A DNA stretch of 64,000 nt from the NCBI RefSeq assembly GCF_039534975.1, contig NZ_BAAAWH010000001.1:2914001-2978000 (forward strand), read 5' to 3'. A program made the translations under genes and the position numbers. This document shows, piece after piece, positions 17,072 to 26,043 of the stretch (position 1 is its first letter; each line of letters opens with the position of its first letter). Source of the DNA: Microbacterium terregens. Lineage in GTDB: Bacteria > Actinomycetota > Actinomycetes > Actinomycetales > Microbacteriaceae. The notes beneath the pieces are model-generated. The model was not told the origin of the DNA and did not search any database. It saw only the letters and a list, made by a program, of their open reading frames with translations.

Positions 17072-18262
17072 TCAGACCGCTTCGAGCACGCTGACGTAGT
17101 TCGCGACCGCCAGCCCGCCCATGTTGTGCACGGCCGCCCGGCGCGCACCGTCGAGCTGCATCGCGCCCGCCGTGCCGCTCAGTTGCATAGCGGCCATCAC
17201 GTGCTGCGAGACGCCCGTAGCCCCGACGGGGTGACCCTTCGACTTCAGCCCGCCCGAGAGATTGACAGGCAGCTTCCCGTCGCGATATACCCAGCCCTCT
17301 TCGATCGCGCGCGATCCATCACCACGATCGGCAAGCCCGATGACCTCGTACATGATCAACTCCGCGATGGTGAAGCAGTCGTGGACCTCGACGAGGTCGA
17401 GGTCCACGAGCTGCGCGTCCGCCATCGCCATCGCCTGCTGCCACGCGCGCGTACTCCCCTGAAAAGCCACAGGATCACGCTTGGATGCCGGCAGGAAGTC
17501 GTTTGCCTGACTGAATCCGGTGAGGCGAACCGGCGTGACCGCCGCCGCGGAAGACCTCGCGACCGATAGGACGACAGCGGCGGCTCCGTCGGAAACGGGT
17601 GAACAGTCGGTGCGTCGAAGCGGTGAGGCCACCATCGGATTCTTGTCCGACACAGTCCGGCAGAAATCTACACTCAGTTCTTTGCGCAGCTGGGCGTATG
17701 GGTTGGCGGTGCCGTTGTGATGATTCTTTGACGCGATCGACCCGAGCACGTCGGACGCGGAGAGTTCGTAGCGCCGCTCGTACTGCAGCGCCGTCTCGGC
17801 GAACAACCCCGTGAATCCCGTCGCAGACTCCTTCCCTGCCATCTCGTAGTCGCCGCCGAGCAACGCGGCCCCCACCGCCGCGGCCGGAGCGTGCGTCATT
17901 TTCTCGGCCCCGATCACGAGCACGGTTCGTGCCGTGCCCGCAAGCAGCGACTTGACGCCCTGCTGCAGCGCCGCGGAACCCGAGGCGCATGCGTTCTCGA
18001 CACGAGTGGCGGGTATGCCCGCCAGGTCGTCCGAGGTCTGGAGAGCCAACGACGAGGCGAAGGCGAGCGGGACGAGGCCCGAATTGAACTGCCCCAGGTA
18101 GATCTCGTCGATGTCCGCCGGCTGCAGTCCGCTGGAGGCGATCGCGTCGCGAGAAACCTGCACGATGAGCGATTCGAGCGTCTCCTCCTCCAGCTTTCCG
18201 AATCGGGAGTGACCCCATCCCGTAAGCAGGACGTCGGTGCCGAAACGGTCTCTGAGCGCCAT
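17072..18262 (-). CDS. Thiolase (SCP2-like acetyl-CoA acyltransferase)
   Basis: 396 aa. Nucleophile Cys92 in VENACASGSAALQ, VHDCFTIAELIMYE and the C-terminal GGLKSKGHPVGATGVSQH with the catalytic His, the pattern of SCP-x-type thiolases. It would cleave a 3-oxoacyl-CoA, complementing the CoA-transferase. Three in-frame ATGs exist; 18262 (MALRDRF) has GGAAGG nine bases upstream and is preferred over 18280. Lies 46 nt after the transporter and 9 nt before the MDR gene. Confidence 0.9.
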   Translation of the reverse strand: MALRDRFGTDVLLTGWGHSRFGKLEEETLESLIVQVSRDAIASSGLQPADIDEIYLGQFNSGLVPLAFASSLALQTSDDLAGIPATRVENACASGSAALQQGVKSLLAGTARTVLVIGAEKMTHAPAAAVGAALLGGDYEMAGKESATGFTGLFAETALQYERRYELSASDVLGSIASKNHHNGTANPYAQLRKELSVDFCRTVSDKNPMVASPLRRTDCSPVSDGAAAVVLSVARSSAAAVTPVRLTGFSQANDFLPASKRDPVAFQGSTRAWQQAMAMADAQLVDLDLVEVHDCFTIAELIMYEVIGLADRGDGSRAIEEGWVYRDGKLPVNLSGGLKSKGHPVGATGVSQHVMAAMQLSGTAGAMQLDGARRAAVHNMGGLAVANYVSVLEAV

Positions 18263-18308
18263 GTTTTTCATCCTTCCCATCTGCCGTTCCGCGTGGGCTG
18301 ATTCGGTC

Positions 18309-19652
18309 TCACGGTGCGGCGACGACGCCGGCGAGCCGCTTGCGACGGAAGTGCGTGATGGCGACGGTCAGTGATGTCAGCGAGATGACGACGTTGATGA
18401 CGACGACCGGAAGAATCGAACCAGTTGCCGCAACGAACGCAGCTGCAGCCAACGGCAGGAATCCCGCGATGCAGTAGGCGAGCGCATACGCGGTCGACAC
18501 GCCGGTGAGGGCGACGTCGGTTGGGAACATCTCCGTCAGTACGGACCCGGCCGTGGACTGACAGGCCGCGGCCGCACCGTACCCCACGACGAGTCCCAGG
18601 ATCGCCGCGCCCACCCCGCCGATGGACAGGATCGGGAAGAACGCGATCGACACCGGCACCAGGAGTGCCATGACGATGATGACAGTCCGCGCCCGGCGCC
18701 GACCGTCAAGGAATCGCCCGGTCAAGACCATGAGCGCCAGTCCAACGACCGCGCCGATCGCGGTGGCGAGCAGCATGGTGTCCTGCGAGTAGCCCAGGGT
18801 GCCGACAGCCCACCCGACGGCGTACGGGCTCACCGTGGAGCCGAACGCGGCGATCGCGAGAATATACAGCACGCCCCGCAGAAGTGCGCCGGGATGACGC
18901 CGGATGAGCCGGGCGAGCGGCACGCGGGCCGGCTCCTGTTCCACTGCCTTGATGAAAAGCGGGCTCTCCGTCAGACGCCGCCGGGCGATGACTCCGAAGA
19001 CGACGAGCACTGCGCTGAGGCCGAACGCGATCCGCCAGCCGAATTCGACGAAAGTAGTGGGTCCGAGAACCGACACGAGGAGCATTACCGAGACAGCGAG
19101 GAAGATGCCCCCCGTGGTGCCCAGCGCCGGAGCGATGCCGTACAGCCCGCGTTTGTTGGCGGGCGCGTGCTCGACTGCCATGACCGCGGCTCCGCCCCAC
19201 TCTGCTCCCGCCGCGAGACCCTGCACCATTCTCAGCAGCGCCAGCAGGATCGGCGCGAGAATACCGATCGCCGCGTACGTCGGAATGAAGGCGATGGCGA
19301 CCGTGACGAGACCCATGATCAGGAAGGTTCCGATCAGCACGCGCTTGCGTCCGAGACGATCTCCGATGTGGCCACCAATGACGGCGCCCAGCGGGCGCAT
19401 GACGAAGCCGACGGCGAACGTGGCCAAGGCGCCCAACTGCCCGGCCACGGGATCCGCGCCAGGAAAGAACTGCGGGCCGAATACAAGGACGGCCGCAAAC
19501 CCATAGAGCGTGAAATCGTAAAATTCGATCGTCGTGCCGACCACACTCGCCTGCATCACCCGCCGTGCTTCACGCGCCGATTCGGAAGTCGAAGGACTCG
19601 GCGCCGGAGCGAGGGTTGCGGTCGGGCTCAGGGGGTGAGGGGAATCTGTCAT
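18309..19652 (-). CDS. MFS transporter, metabolite:H+ symporter (MHS) family
   Basis: 447 aa with about 12 hydrophobic helices. FEFYDF-like IEFYDFTLYGFAAVLVF, GAVIGGHIGDRLGRKRVL and LRMVQGLAAGAEWGGAAVMAVEH are hallmarks of the MHS family (KgtP, ShiA, ProP), which imports organic acids and aromatic acids. ATG 19652 has GAAAGGAAAG upstream; the longer ORF to 20120 crosses the operators and is rejected. Two tandem copies of the island dyad lie 86-116 nt upstream. Likely imports the acid form of the island's substrate. Confidence 0.88.
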   Translation of the reverse strand: MTDSPHPLSPTATLAPAPSPSTSESAREARRVMQASVVGTTIEFYDFTLYGFAAVLVFGPQFFPGADPVAGQLGALATFAVGFVMRPLGAVIGGHIGDRLGRKRVLIGTFLIMGLVTVAIAFIPTYAAIGILAPILLALLRMVQGLAAGAEWGGAAVMAVEHAPANKRGLYGIAPALGTTGGIFLAVSVMLLVSVLGPTTFVEFGWRIAFGLSAVLVVFGVIARRRLTESPLFIKAVEQEPARVPLARLIRRHPGALLRGVLYILAIAAFGSTVSPYAVGWAVGTLGYSQDTMLLATAIGAVVGLALMVLTGRFLDGRRRARTVIIVMALLVPVSIAFFPILSIGGVGAAILGLVVGYGAAAACQSTAGSVLTEMFPTDVALTGVSTAYALAYCIAGFLPLAAAAFVAATGSILPVVVINVVISLTSLTVAITHFRRKRLAGVVAAP

Positions 19653-19737
19653 GGCTTTCCTTTCGATCATCTTTGATACAGAAAGATTCGGTGAGATCGG
19701 GCGCGTCGCGAACCGGTATCCGACTCGATGCGTTTTA

Positions 19738-19768
19738 TACACTAGAGAGTAATTTCTACTGCAGTGTA
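19738..19768. promoter_or_regulatory. Tandem island palindromes sites 5 and 6 (transporter operon)
   Basis: Site 5 is TACACT-ag-AGAGTA (19738-19751) and site 6 TCTACT-gc-AGTGTA (19755-19768), with centres 17 bp apart. Site 6 has the same ACTGCAGT core as site 2. The only unit with two copies. Confidence 0.6.
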
Positions 19769-20188
19769 CATCTTGGCTACCACCCAAGCTGCTGTCAAGC
19801 GAATGCTGCAGCAATCTGCGATCGCGTGGCACAGGCTGGTATCCGACTAGCACGCAGCATCTTGCAGGGGACGCCGGGCGCGTCGATCGAGGCCCTCGTC
19901 GGAGTGTCCCTTCGCGCCGGAAGAGCGCCCGACCCGTATCGAGTCGTTCCGCGAGCACGTCTATACCCACCACGACGTCACGCAGTACTACCTTCCTAGG
20001 CGGTCGTGATGACCTCGTCGTCCACGTGGCGGTCGTCGGTGCGGCGCTTGTGCCGGATTGCGGTGGAGTGCACATCAGCGAGCGCAAACGTGTCCCCCGG
20101 CCTGAACGAAGGCCGGGCACGAACCTGCCCCAGCGAAGAGGCGCCGGGCTCCCGGGCTACAGGGCTACAGGGCTACAGGGCTACAGGG
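19769..20188. other. 420-bp region without a convincing gene; possible gene remnant
   Basis: No RNA or full gene recognised. On the plus strand, ~19900-20007, one frame reads protein-like (PFAPEERPTRIESFREHV then THHDVTQYYLP) and ends at a TGA, followed in another frame by VVHVAVVGAALVPDCGG. This could be the frameshifted residue of a lost gene; family not identified. It lies between divergent-in-position operons that both run on the minus strand. Confidence 0.3.
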
Positions 20189-20193
20189 CTACA
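20154..20193. repeat. Five tandem copies of an 8-bp unit GGGCTACA
   Basis: Five perfect head-to-tail copies, then a partial GGG. The minus-strand reading of the unit contains TAG, and the stop codon of the adjacent esterase (20189-20191) lies in the last unit. Extra or fewer copies would therefore not change the protein. Confidence 0.95.
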
Positions 20194-21136
20194 GGGAACG
20201 CAGGAACGCCAGTCGCCCGGCTAGCGCCCGCTCGGCGAGGGCACCATCGGGTGCCCAGTGGTCGTAACCGTGGGTGCCACCGGGGAGGACGTGGAGTTCG
20301 GTGCTTACTCCCGCCCGCCATAGCGCTCCCGCGAACTCGACGCTCTGGTCACGGAAGATGTCCAGCTCTCCGACCTCAATATACGTCCGCGGGAACCCGG
20401 CGTGGTCCGCGGCACGTGCAGGGGCCGCGACGGCGGATACCTCGCTTGTCCCTCGGGTGTCTCCGAGCAGCGCGTCCCATCCGACATTGGCGGCCGACAC
20501 CACCCACTCGGCGAAAGGCGCGAGCGCCGCGTCGGCGGCTGTGACTCGGTCATCAAGCATGGGATAGATGAGCAGTTGTCCGGCGAGCGCGAGACCGCGG
20601 TCGCGGGCCAGGAGTGCGGCCCCCGCCGCCAGTCCGCCGCCGGCACTGTCGCCCATGACCGCCAATCGCCGCGGATCGACGCCGAGGCGATCCGCGTTGT
20701 CGACGATCCACCGGACGCCCGCGTAGACATCTTCGGTGGGGACCGTCCCCTGGGCTTCGGGCGCGAGGCGATACTCGATCGAGAGGAACGACACCCCTGA
20801 GCGCGCGACGTAGTCCACGAGATAGGGCGCGAACAACTCAACGCGCCCGGCGATGCGGCCTCCCCCGTGCGCATGAATGACCGCGGCGCCGTCCGCCTCC
20901 GCGCTGGTGAACCAGTGCAGGGCGATCTCGGTGCCGTCCGCAGCCTGAGTGGAGAATACTTCCGTGCGCACCTCCGGGTGCGCAGGAATGAAGGTCGAGA
21001 CCTCGCCGTAGAAGCCCTCGATCTGCGCGCGGAGCGTTCGCCAGTTCGTCTCTTCCGCGGTTGCGTCGCCGCTGCTGCTGCCGTCTCCCATGGCCGCCAA
21101 GACCTCACTGTTGAGCCGAAAGGTAGATTCGCTCAT
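20189..21136 (-). CDS. HSL-family alpha/beta hydrolase (esterase)
   Basis: 315 aa. Oxyanion-hole HAHGGGRIAGRVE (HGGG), nucleophile elbow VMGDSAGGGLAAG (GDSAG), acid residue region ELDIFRDQ and catalytic His in GGTHGYDHW: a complete hormone-sensitive-lipase-type triad. Last gene of the ABC importer operon, its ATG overlapping the serine hydrolase stop. Likely a cytoplasmic carboxylesterase acting on an imported ester. Ends within the 8-bp tandem repeat. Confidence 0.9.
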   Translation of the reverse strand: MSESTFRLNSEVLAAMGDGSSSGDATAEETNWRTLRAQIEGFYGEVSTFIPAHPEVRTEVFSTQAADGTEIALHWFTSAEADGAAVIHAHGGGRIAGRVELFAPYLVDYVARSGVSFLSIEYRLAPEAQGTVPTEDVYAGVRWIVDNADRLGVDPRRLAVMGDSAGGGLAAGAALLARDRGLALAGQLLIYPMLDDRVTAADAALAPFAEWVVSAANVGWDALLGDTRGTSEVSAVAAPARAADHAGFPRTYIEVGELDIFRDQSVEFAGALWRAGVSTELHVLPGGTHGYDHWAPDGALAERALAGRLAFLRSL

Positions 21137-22356
21137 CGTTCGTCCTCTTCTCCATCAGCGACGAGATCCCGATACACAGCGCGTTCGAACTGTGCATATC
21201 GATCCATGAAGCGGGGCTCCACGAAGGGCAATGCCTGCGTCATGAAGACCGCAGCCACATTGTTAGCGGGATCGACCCAGTAGTGGGTGTTGAGGATTCC
21301 TCCCCATGACAACGTCCCGGCGGAACGCATGCCCGGAACGTCCGCCTCAACGCGCAGAAATCCCGCGGTCCATGTCTTGCGTACTTCTGGAAACGGGTGG
21401 ATGTCGCACGACCAGCTGTGGTCGTCGGACGTGATCGGGCTCACGCTCAGTCCGGCCGGCATCTGATCGGTCCTGAGTAGCTCCACCGCTGCGTCACTGA
21501 GTATCCGACGGCCATCCAACTCGCCGCCGCCCAGCACCATTCGGAGGAACCGGAGGTAGTCCAGGGCAGTGCCGTAGAGACAGGTGCCGAGACCGTAGAT
21601 CGCCGGATGCTCCGGCGGAGCGACATCGACGACGCGGAAGCCGCCGGAAGGCGTACGCTGCCGCACGGCGGGGATACGGCCAGGTCGGTCACTGGGCTCG
21701 AACACGGTGTCGGTCATCCCAAGCGGATCGAAAATCTCCTCCGCGCAGAAACGGTCGATCCTGCGTCCGTCCAGTCGCTCCACGAGCTGGCCGACCCAGT
21801 CCACGCCTACTCCGTATGCAAATGCGCTTCCCGGTTCGAAGACAAACGGGTAGCTCAGGAGCGTCTGCAGAGACAGTATCCCGGTCACGGGGTCGCCGGT
21901 GGCCCCACGATAGGCGGTCATCCGTGCGTCGAGACCTTCGTAGGCCAGTCCGGAAGTGTGCGTGAGCAGGTGACGCACGGTGCACTCGGTGCGGGGTGCC
22001 CGCAGCACCGGGCCGCTCAACCCGATCGAGTCCAGGAGGTGCACGCCCGCGAAGTCCGGCAGGAGCTGTGCGACCGGCGTGTCCAGCGACACGAGCCCTC
22101 GATCCACCAGGATGAGCAGCGCCGTCGCACCTATCGCCTTGGTCTGCGAGTAAATGCGGAAGACCGCGTCGAGTCGGACGTCCTCCCCGGTCCCGTCCTG
22201 ACCGGCCGTCCCAGACCATCGCAGTCCGCCAGTGTCGGCGACTGCCGCGACCACGAAGGGAGCGTCTTGGGACGCGACGGTCGCCGCGAGCACGTCGTCG
22301 AGGCGCTCGATGTGCGCGCCGAGCGGTGGTGCGGCCGTCGCGGACGAAGCGTTCAC
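21133..22356 (-). CDS. Serine hydrolase of the beta-lactamase / EstB-type esterase family
   Basis: 407 aa from GTG 22356, which overlaps the permease stop (GTGA). Class C-like motifs: YSQTKAIGATALL supplies the SxxK nucleophile pair, a Tyr is in FAYGVGVDWVG (YxV-type motif), and LSWGGILNTHYW gives the C-terminal box. No signal peptide, so a cytoplasmic esterase or amidase is more likely than a resistance beta-lactamase. The longer ORF to 22860 lies inside the permease gene and is rejected. Co-transcribed with the importer and a second esterase. Confidence 0.85.
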   Translation of the reverse strand: MNASSATAAPPLGAHIERLDDVLAATVASQDAPFVVAAVADTGGLRWSGTAGQDGTGEDVRLDAVFRIYSQTKAIGATALLILVDRGLVSLDTPVAQLLPDFAGVHLLDSIGLSGPVLRAPRTECTVRHLLTHTSGLAYEGLDARMTAYRGATGDPVTGILSLQTLLSYPFVFEPGSAFAYGVGVDWVGQLVERLDGRRIDRFCAEEIFDPLGMTDTVFEPSDRPGRIPAVRQRTPSGGFRVVDVAPPEHPAIYGLGTCLYGTALDYLRFLRMVLGGGELDGRRILSDAAVELLRTDQMPAGLSVSPITSDDHSWSCDIHPFPEVRKTWTAGFLRVEADVPGMRSAGTLSWGGILNTHYWVDPANNVAAVFMTQALPFVEPRFMDRYAQFERAVYRDLVADGEEDER

Positions 22357-23390
22357 GACACCACCGCCGAGCGAAGCGCGGAATCGGGGTTGGCCGTGCC
22401 ACGGCCCTTCGCGCGCGGCACCGCGGGCGGCTTGACACGCGTTCCGCGACGTCGCTGGGCTGCGATGGCGACACCGACGGCAAGGATGAGCGCAACACCG
22501 TTGAAGAGATCTGCGACCCACATCTGCCCACCGGCCAGCTGCAGACCTTTCACGCCGGTTGCGAGGACGACGAGCGCCACGACCGTTCCCCACACGTTGA
22601 ATCGCCCGGGTTTGATCTGTGTTGAGCCGAGGTACACCGCGGCGAAGAGGGGAAGCAGGTACGCCGGGCCGGAGTTCGGCGCCGCGGAGCCGATGGTGGA
22701 CACCAACATCACGCCCGCGAGACTGCCGAGAAAACTCGACATCAGCAGCCCGGCGAACACGGCCTGCCCAGTGTTGGTTCCCGCCAGACGCGCGGCGTCG
22801 GCGCCGGCCCCCGTCGCGATCATCCGCCGGCCAAGCGCAGTGTGCTCCAGCAGGTACCACGTCAGCAGCGCGACGACGAGAAGGACGACGAAGGGCGTGG
22901 GGATGCCGAACAGTGACTCCGAAGTGAGCGCCGTGAACGACGCGGGGAGTGGCGTGATGAACTGACCCTCGGTGATGAACCGGTCAAGGGCCAGGAGCAC
23001 GGAGCTCATCCCGAGCGTGGCAACGACGCTCGGGATGTGCAACTTCACGACAAGCAGCGCATTGATCAAGCCCACCGCCACACCCAGTGCGAGCACGACC
23101 ACGATCGCAAGAGCAGTCGGCGTCTGCAGCCGCACGACGAGGGCGGCCGCCATGGTCGAGCTCAACCCCAGGACGTTCGCGATCGAGAGGTCGAAGGCGC
23201 CGACCGCGAGCGCGCACACCAGTCCGAGCGCGGCAACCCCAGTGATAGCCAGGTTCGCCGCGATGTTCTGGGCAGTAATGATGGTGGGGAACGTCCTGGG
23301 CAGCCAGATCGAGTAGACGATGACGAAGATGGCGAGGACGTAGAGCCCGCTGTATCGGGATAGACCCAGGCGGGTACTGAGGTTGCTCAT
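22353..23390 (-). CDS. ABC transporter permease, ribose/autoinducer type (RbsC-like)
   Basis: 345 aa, hydrophobic with ~8-10 helices. SIANVLGLSSTMAAALVVRL and VVATLGMSSVLLALDRFITEGQ resemble RbsC-family permeases (BPD_transp_2). Overlaps its neighbours: ATG 23390 overlaps the ATPase stop and its own TGA overlaps the hydrolase GTG. Forms an importer with the next two genes. In this operon the cargo is probably a small ester or glycoside rather than free ribose (inference). Confidence 0.88.
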   Translation of the reverse strand: MSNLSTRLGLSRYSGLYVLAIFVIVYSIWLPRTFPTIITAQNIAANLAITGVAALGLVCALAVGAFDLSIANVLGLSSTMAAALVVRLQTPTALAIVVVLALGVAVGLINALLVVKLHIPSVVATLGMSSVLLALDRFITEGQFITPLPASFTALTSESLFGIPTPFVVLLVVALLTWYLLEHTALGRRMIATGAGADAARLAGTNTGQAVFAGLLMSSFLGSLAGVMLVSTIGSAAPNSGPAYLLPLFAAVYLGSTQIKPGRFNVWGTVVALVVLATGVKGLQLAGGQMWVADLFNGVALILAVGVAIAAQRRRGTRVKPPAVPRAKGRGTANPDSALRSAVVS

Positions 23391-24901
23391 GATCCGGTGT
23401 CCTTCAGGTCGGTGCGGTCCATGCTGAGTTCAAGGATGGCTTCGGAGGTGAGGTGGCCGCCGCTCAGCGTGGCGGCGGTCTCGCCGTCACGCATCACGAT
23501 CACGCGGTCGCAGATCGCGACGAGCTCGTCGTTGTCGGTGGATACGACGAGGATGCCGGCGCCACCGCTGGCGGCGTCCCGGATCGCACGATAGATTTCG
23601 ACCTTCGCCCCGATGTCCACGCCCTGGGTGGGCTCGTCCATGAGGAATACCTTCGATTCGCAGCGCAGCCAGCGCGTGATGAGCGCGCGCTGCTGATTGC
23701 CCCCGCTGAGATTCGCGAGGGCGCGCTCGGGATCGCGCGGCACGACCGACAGGCGGTCGAGCCACTCCCGCACGTCGCGGCGTTCGGCGCGGATGCTCAG
23801 CCAGCCGCCGCGACGAGCGGGGATGGCCGGGAGCGTCACGTTCTCGCGGACGGTGAGAGCGGGAATGGACCCCACCGCTTTCCGGTCGGCGGGCAACAAC
23901 GCCATTCCGTGCGCGATGGATTCGGCGGGACGCCCGGCTCGCACGTCTCGACCCTCCACACGCACCGTGCCCGAGAGGCGTTCCCGCGTCCCGAAGATCA
24001 GGTCCGCGACCGATTCGCGCCCCGACCCGGTGAGCCCGGCGATCCCGACCACTTCGCGCTCTCGGAGCTGGAGGGTGAGTGACGTAACGGCGTCGCCGCT
24101 GATCTCCTCGGCCATCAGCATGGCACCGTCGCCCGGCTCCGCGGGCACGGAATGGACGTTCTCTAGGGTGCGGCCGATGATCATTGTCACCAGGTCGTCG
24201 TGGTCCATGCCGGCGACCGGTCGCGAGCCGATCACCCGGCCGTCGCGCAGCACCGTCACCGTGTCGGCGAGCTGGAACACCTCGCCGAGTCGGTGGGTGA
24301 CGTACACCACCGAGCCACCGCGATCGCGCACGTCTCGCACGAGGCGGGAGAGATGTTCGAACTCGTGCGGGGGCAGCGTGGCGCTCGGCTCATCGAGAAC
24401 AAGAATTCCTGCGCGCTCAAGACCGTCCCGCACTGCTCGTACGATTGCCACCATGGTGCGATCGGCCTGCCCGAGCGAGCCCAGCAGAGCCGACGCATCG
24501 ATCTCGACACCCCACTGATCCAGCAGGCCCTGTGCGGCGGCCGTCTCACGGCGGTCGTCAACCCACCCCCACCCGCGGTACCGACCGCCCAACGCGAGAT
24601 TGTCGGTCACGCTGAGCTCGGGAATGAGCCCGAGGTCCTGATGAATGAACCGGATGCCGGCGGCGTGCGCGGCCGCAGCACTTCCGAGGTGGAACTCGAC
24701 GCCGTCTCGCGCGGCGACAGCCCCGGGGTCGGGCTGATGGTACCCCGCAAGGATTTTGATCAGCGTGGACTTGCCCGAGCCGTTCTGGCCGAGCAGTGCG
24801 TGAACCTCCCCTGGCGCCACAGTCAGTGACGCCGCATCCAGTGCCACTTGGCCCGGGAAGGTCTTCGACACTCCCATCATGCTGAGACGCGGAGTGGTCA
24901 C
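23387..24901 (-). CDS. Sugar-type ABC transporter ATPase, two ABC domains (RbsA-like)
   Basis: 504 aa with tandem ABC domains, as in RbsA/MglA. Domain 1: LLGQNGSGKSTLIKIL (Walker A), ILVLDEPSATL (Walker B). Domain 2: IAGLTGSGRESVADLI (degenerate Walker A), NLSGGNQQRALITRWL (signature), VFLMDEPTQGVDIGAK. Start GTG 24901 overlaps the binding-protein stop (GTGA); the longer ORF to 25072 would lie inside that gene. The degenerate P-loop in the second half is normal for this subfamily. Confidence 0.92.
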   Translation of the reverse strand: MTTPRLSMMGVSKTFPGQVALDAASLTVAPGEVHALLGQNGSGKSTLIKILAGYHQPDPGAVAARDGVEFHLGSAAAAHAAGIRFIHQDLGLIPELSVTDNLALGGRYRGWGWVDDRRETAAAQGLLDQWGVEIDASALLGSLGQADRTMVAIVRAVRDGLERAGILVLDEPSATLPPHEFEHLSRLVRDVRDRGGSVVYVTHRLGEVFQLADTVTVLRDGRVIGSRPVAGMDHDDLVTMIIGRTLENVHSVPAEPGDGAMLMAEEISGDAVTSLTLQLREREVVGIAGLTGSGRESVADLIFGTRERLSGTVRVEGRDVRAGRPAESIAHGMALLPADRKAVGSIPALTVRENVTLPAIPARRGGWLSIRAERRDVREWLDRLSVVPRDPERALANLSGGNQQRALITRWLRCESKVFLMDEPTQGVDIGAKVEIYRAIRDAASGGAGILVVSTDNDELVAICDRVIVMRDGETAATLSGGHLTSEAILELSMDRTDLKDTGS

Positions 24902-26016
24902 CGGAGCCCCCACGCCTCCTCGAAGACCTCCTTGTAGCCGGGAACGCTGTATGAGATGGAGATGTCCTCCGGCAGCTTTTCGGGTGTGAAGAGGCGCGTG
25001 AGACCGAGGGGGTATGGGTCGTCCAATGAAGCGCCCGCGAAGGTACGAGCCAGAGCGTCGACCGCTCGCCATCCCGATTCATACAGTTCACCCGTAAAGC
25101 CCGCGGCGATCCCGCCCTTCTTGACGTCCTCAAGGTTCGCGGGTGTCGCCGCACGGACGGTTAGGGAGACCTGCTTGTCCAGCCCAGAGGCTTTCACGGC
25201 CGCGGGGACGCCGGTGGCGAGGTCCCCCAGACCGAAGGAGACATACCGCACGTCCGGGTGGGCCTGCAGGTAGCTGACGACCTGCTGCGCGAGCGCCGGG
25301 CCTATCTGCGCTGCGCTCACCTCCAATACGTCTGTCGTGCAGGCAGGGCAGTTCTTCTGTATAGCCTCTTCATAGCCGGGCCACGCCGATGCGAGCGCGG
25401 GGATTGACGGGTCGTAGACGTAGACGGAGTGCACCGGCTCTTCGGCGTCCTGCACGACCCAGTCGCCCTGCGCCTGTCCCTGCACCTTGATTTCGTCGCT
25501 CGATGCCACGACCGCCAGCAGGAGGCCTCCGATCGGGTCGGGCGAGGTCGACGAGACGACCGGCACCCCAGCCTGTTCCATCTCCGCCGCGACCGCCGAG
25601 TACGGCAGGACCGGTCCGGCGTTGACGACGCCGTCGCTCGGATCTTGTGCGATCTGCTTCCACGCCTGCTGGTAGCCGGCGGGCGTCGCGTCGTTCGCGA
25701 TTACACGGACACTCCAGTCCAGCGCGTCTGCACCCGCCTGCACGCCCTTGCCGACCTCGGTGCACACCGGCACCGGGCAGGTGATGTAGTCGATGGTGAG
25801 GCCGGTGGGAATCGCTTCCTCGACCGCGAGCACGTTGATCTCGTCGGCTCCGCCGACCACCGCCTCCAGATCGGCCGTTGCTTGAGCGATATCTATGCCG
25901 CCCGCGGGCTCACCCGCACTCTCGGCTGTGGCGCCCGCGCAGCCCGACGCAACGATGGCCACCGTGACAAAGACTGCGGCAAGCGCTCCTGGTCGCCGGA
26001 TCTGGGTGTTGTTCAT
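24898..26016 (-). CDS. Periplasmic-binding-protein-like lipoprotein of the importer
   Basis: 372 aa. Signal peptide with lipobox VIVASGCAG (Cys at ~26) anchors it outside the membrane. The body fits ribose-type substrate-binding proteins (WSVRVIANDATPAGYQQAWK, PVVSSTSPD, GTGA overlap to the ATPase). A perfect GAGGAGG sits before ATG 26016. A Cys pair in DYITCPVPVC and another in KNCPAC may form disulfides. First gene of the operon, 28 nt after palindrome site 7. Ligand unknown. Confidence 0.9.
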   Translation of the reverse strand: MNNTQIRRPGALAAVFVTVAIVASGCAGATAESAGEPAGGIDIAQATADLEAVVGGADEINVLAVEEAIPTGLTIDYITCPVPVCTEVGKGVQAGADALDWSVRVIANDATPAGYQQAWKQIAQDPSDGVVNAGPVLPYSAVAAEMEQAGVPVVSSTSPDPIGGLLLAVVASSDEIKVQGQAQGDWVVQDAEEPVHSVYVYDPSIPALASAWPGYEEAIQKNCPACTTDVLEVSAAQIGPALAQQVVSYLQAHPDVRYVSFGLGDLATGVPAAVKASGLDKQVSLTVRAATPANLEDVKKGGIAAGFTGELYESGWRAVDALARTFAGASLDDPYPLGLTRLFTPEKLPEDISISYSVPGYKEVFEEAWGLR

Positions 26017-26043
26017 GACTTCCTCCTCGTTGAGAAATGTTTT

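Noticed and set aside
21133..22860. Beta-lactamase-fold gene as a resistance determinant
   Set aside because: No signal peptide and embedded in an importer/esterase operon; an esterase is more likely.
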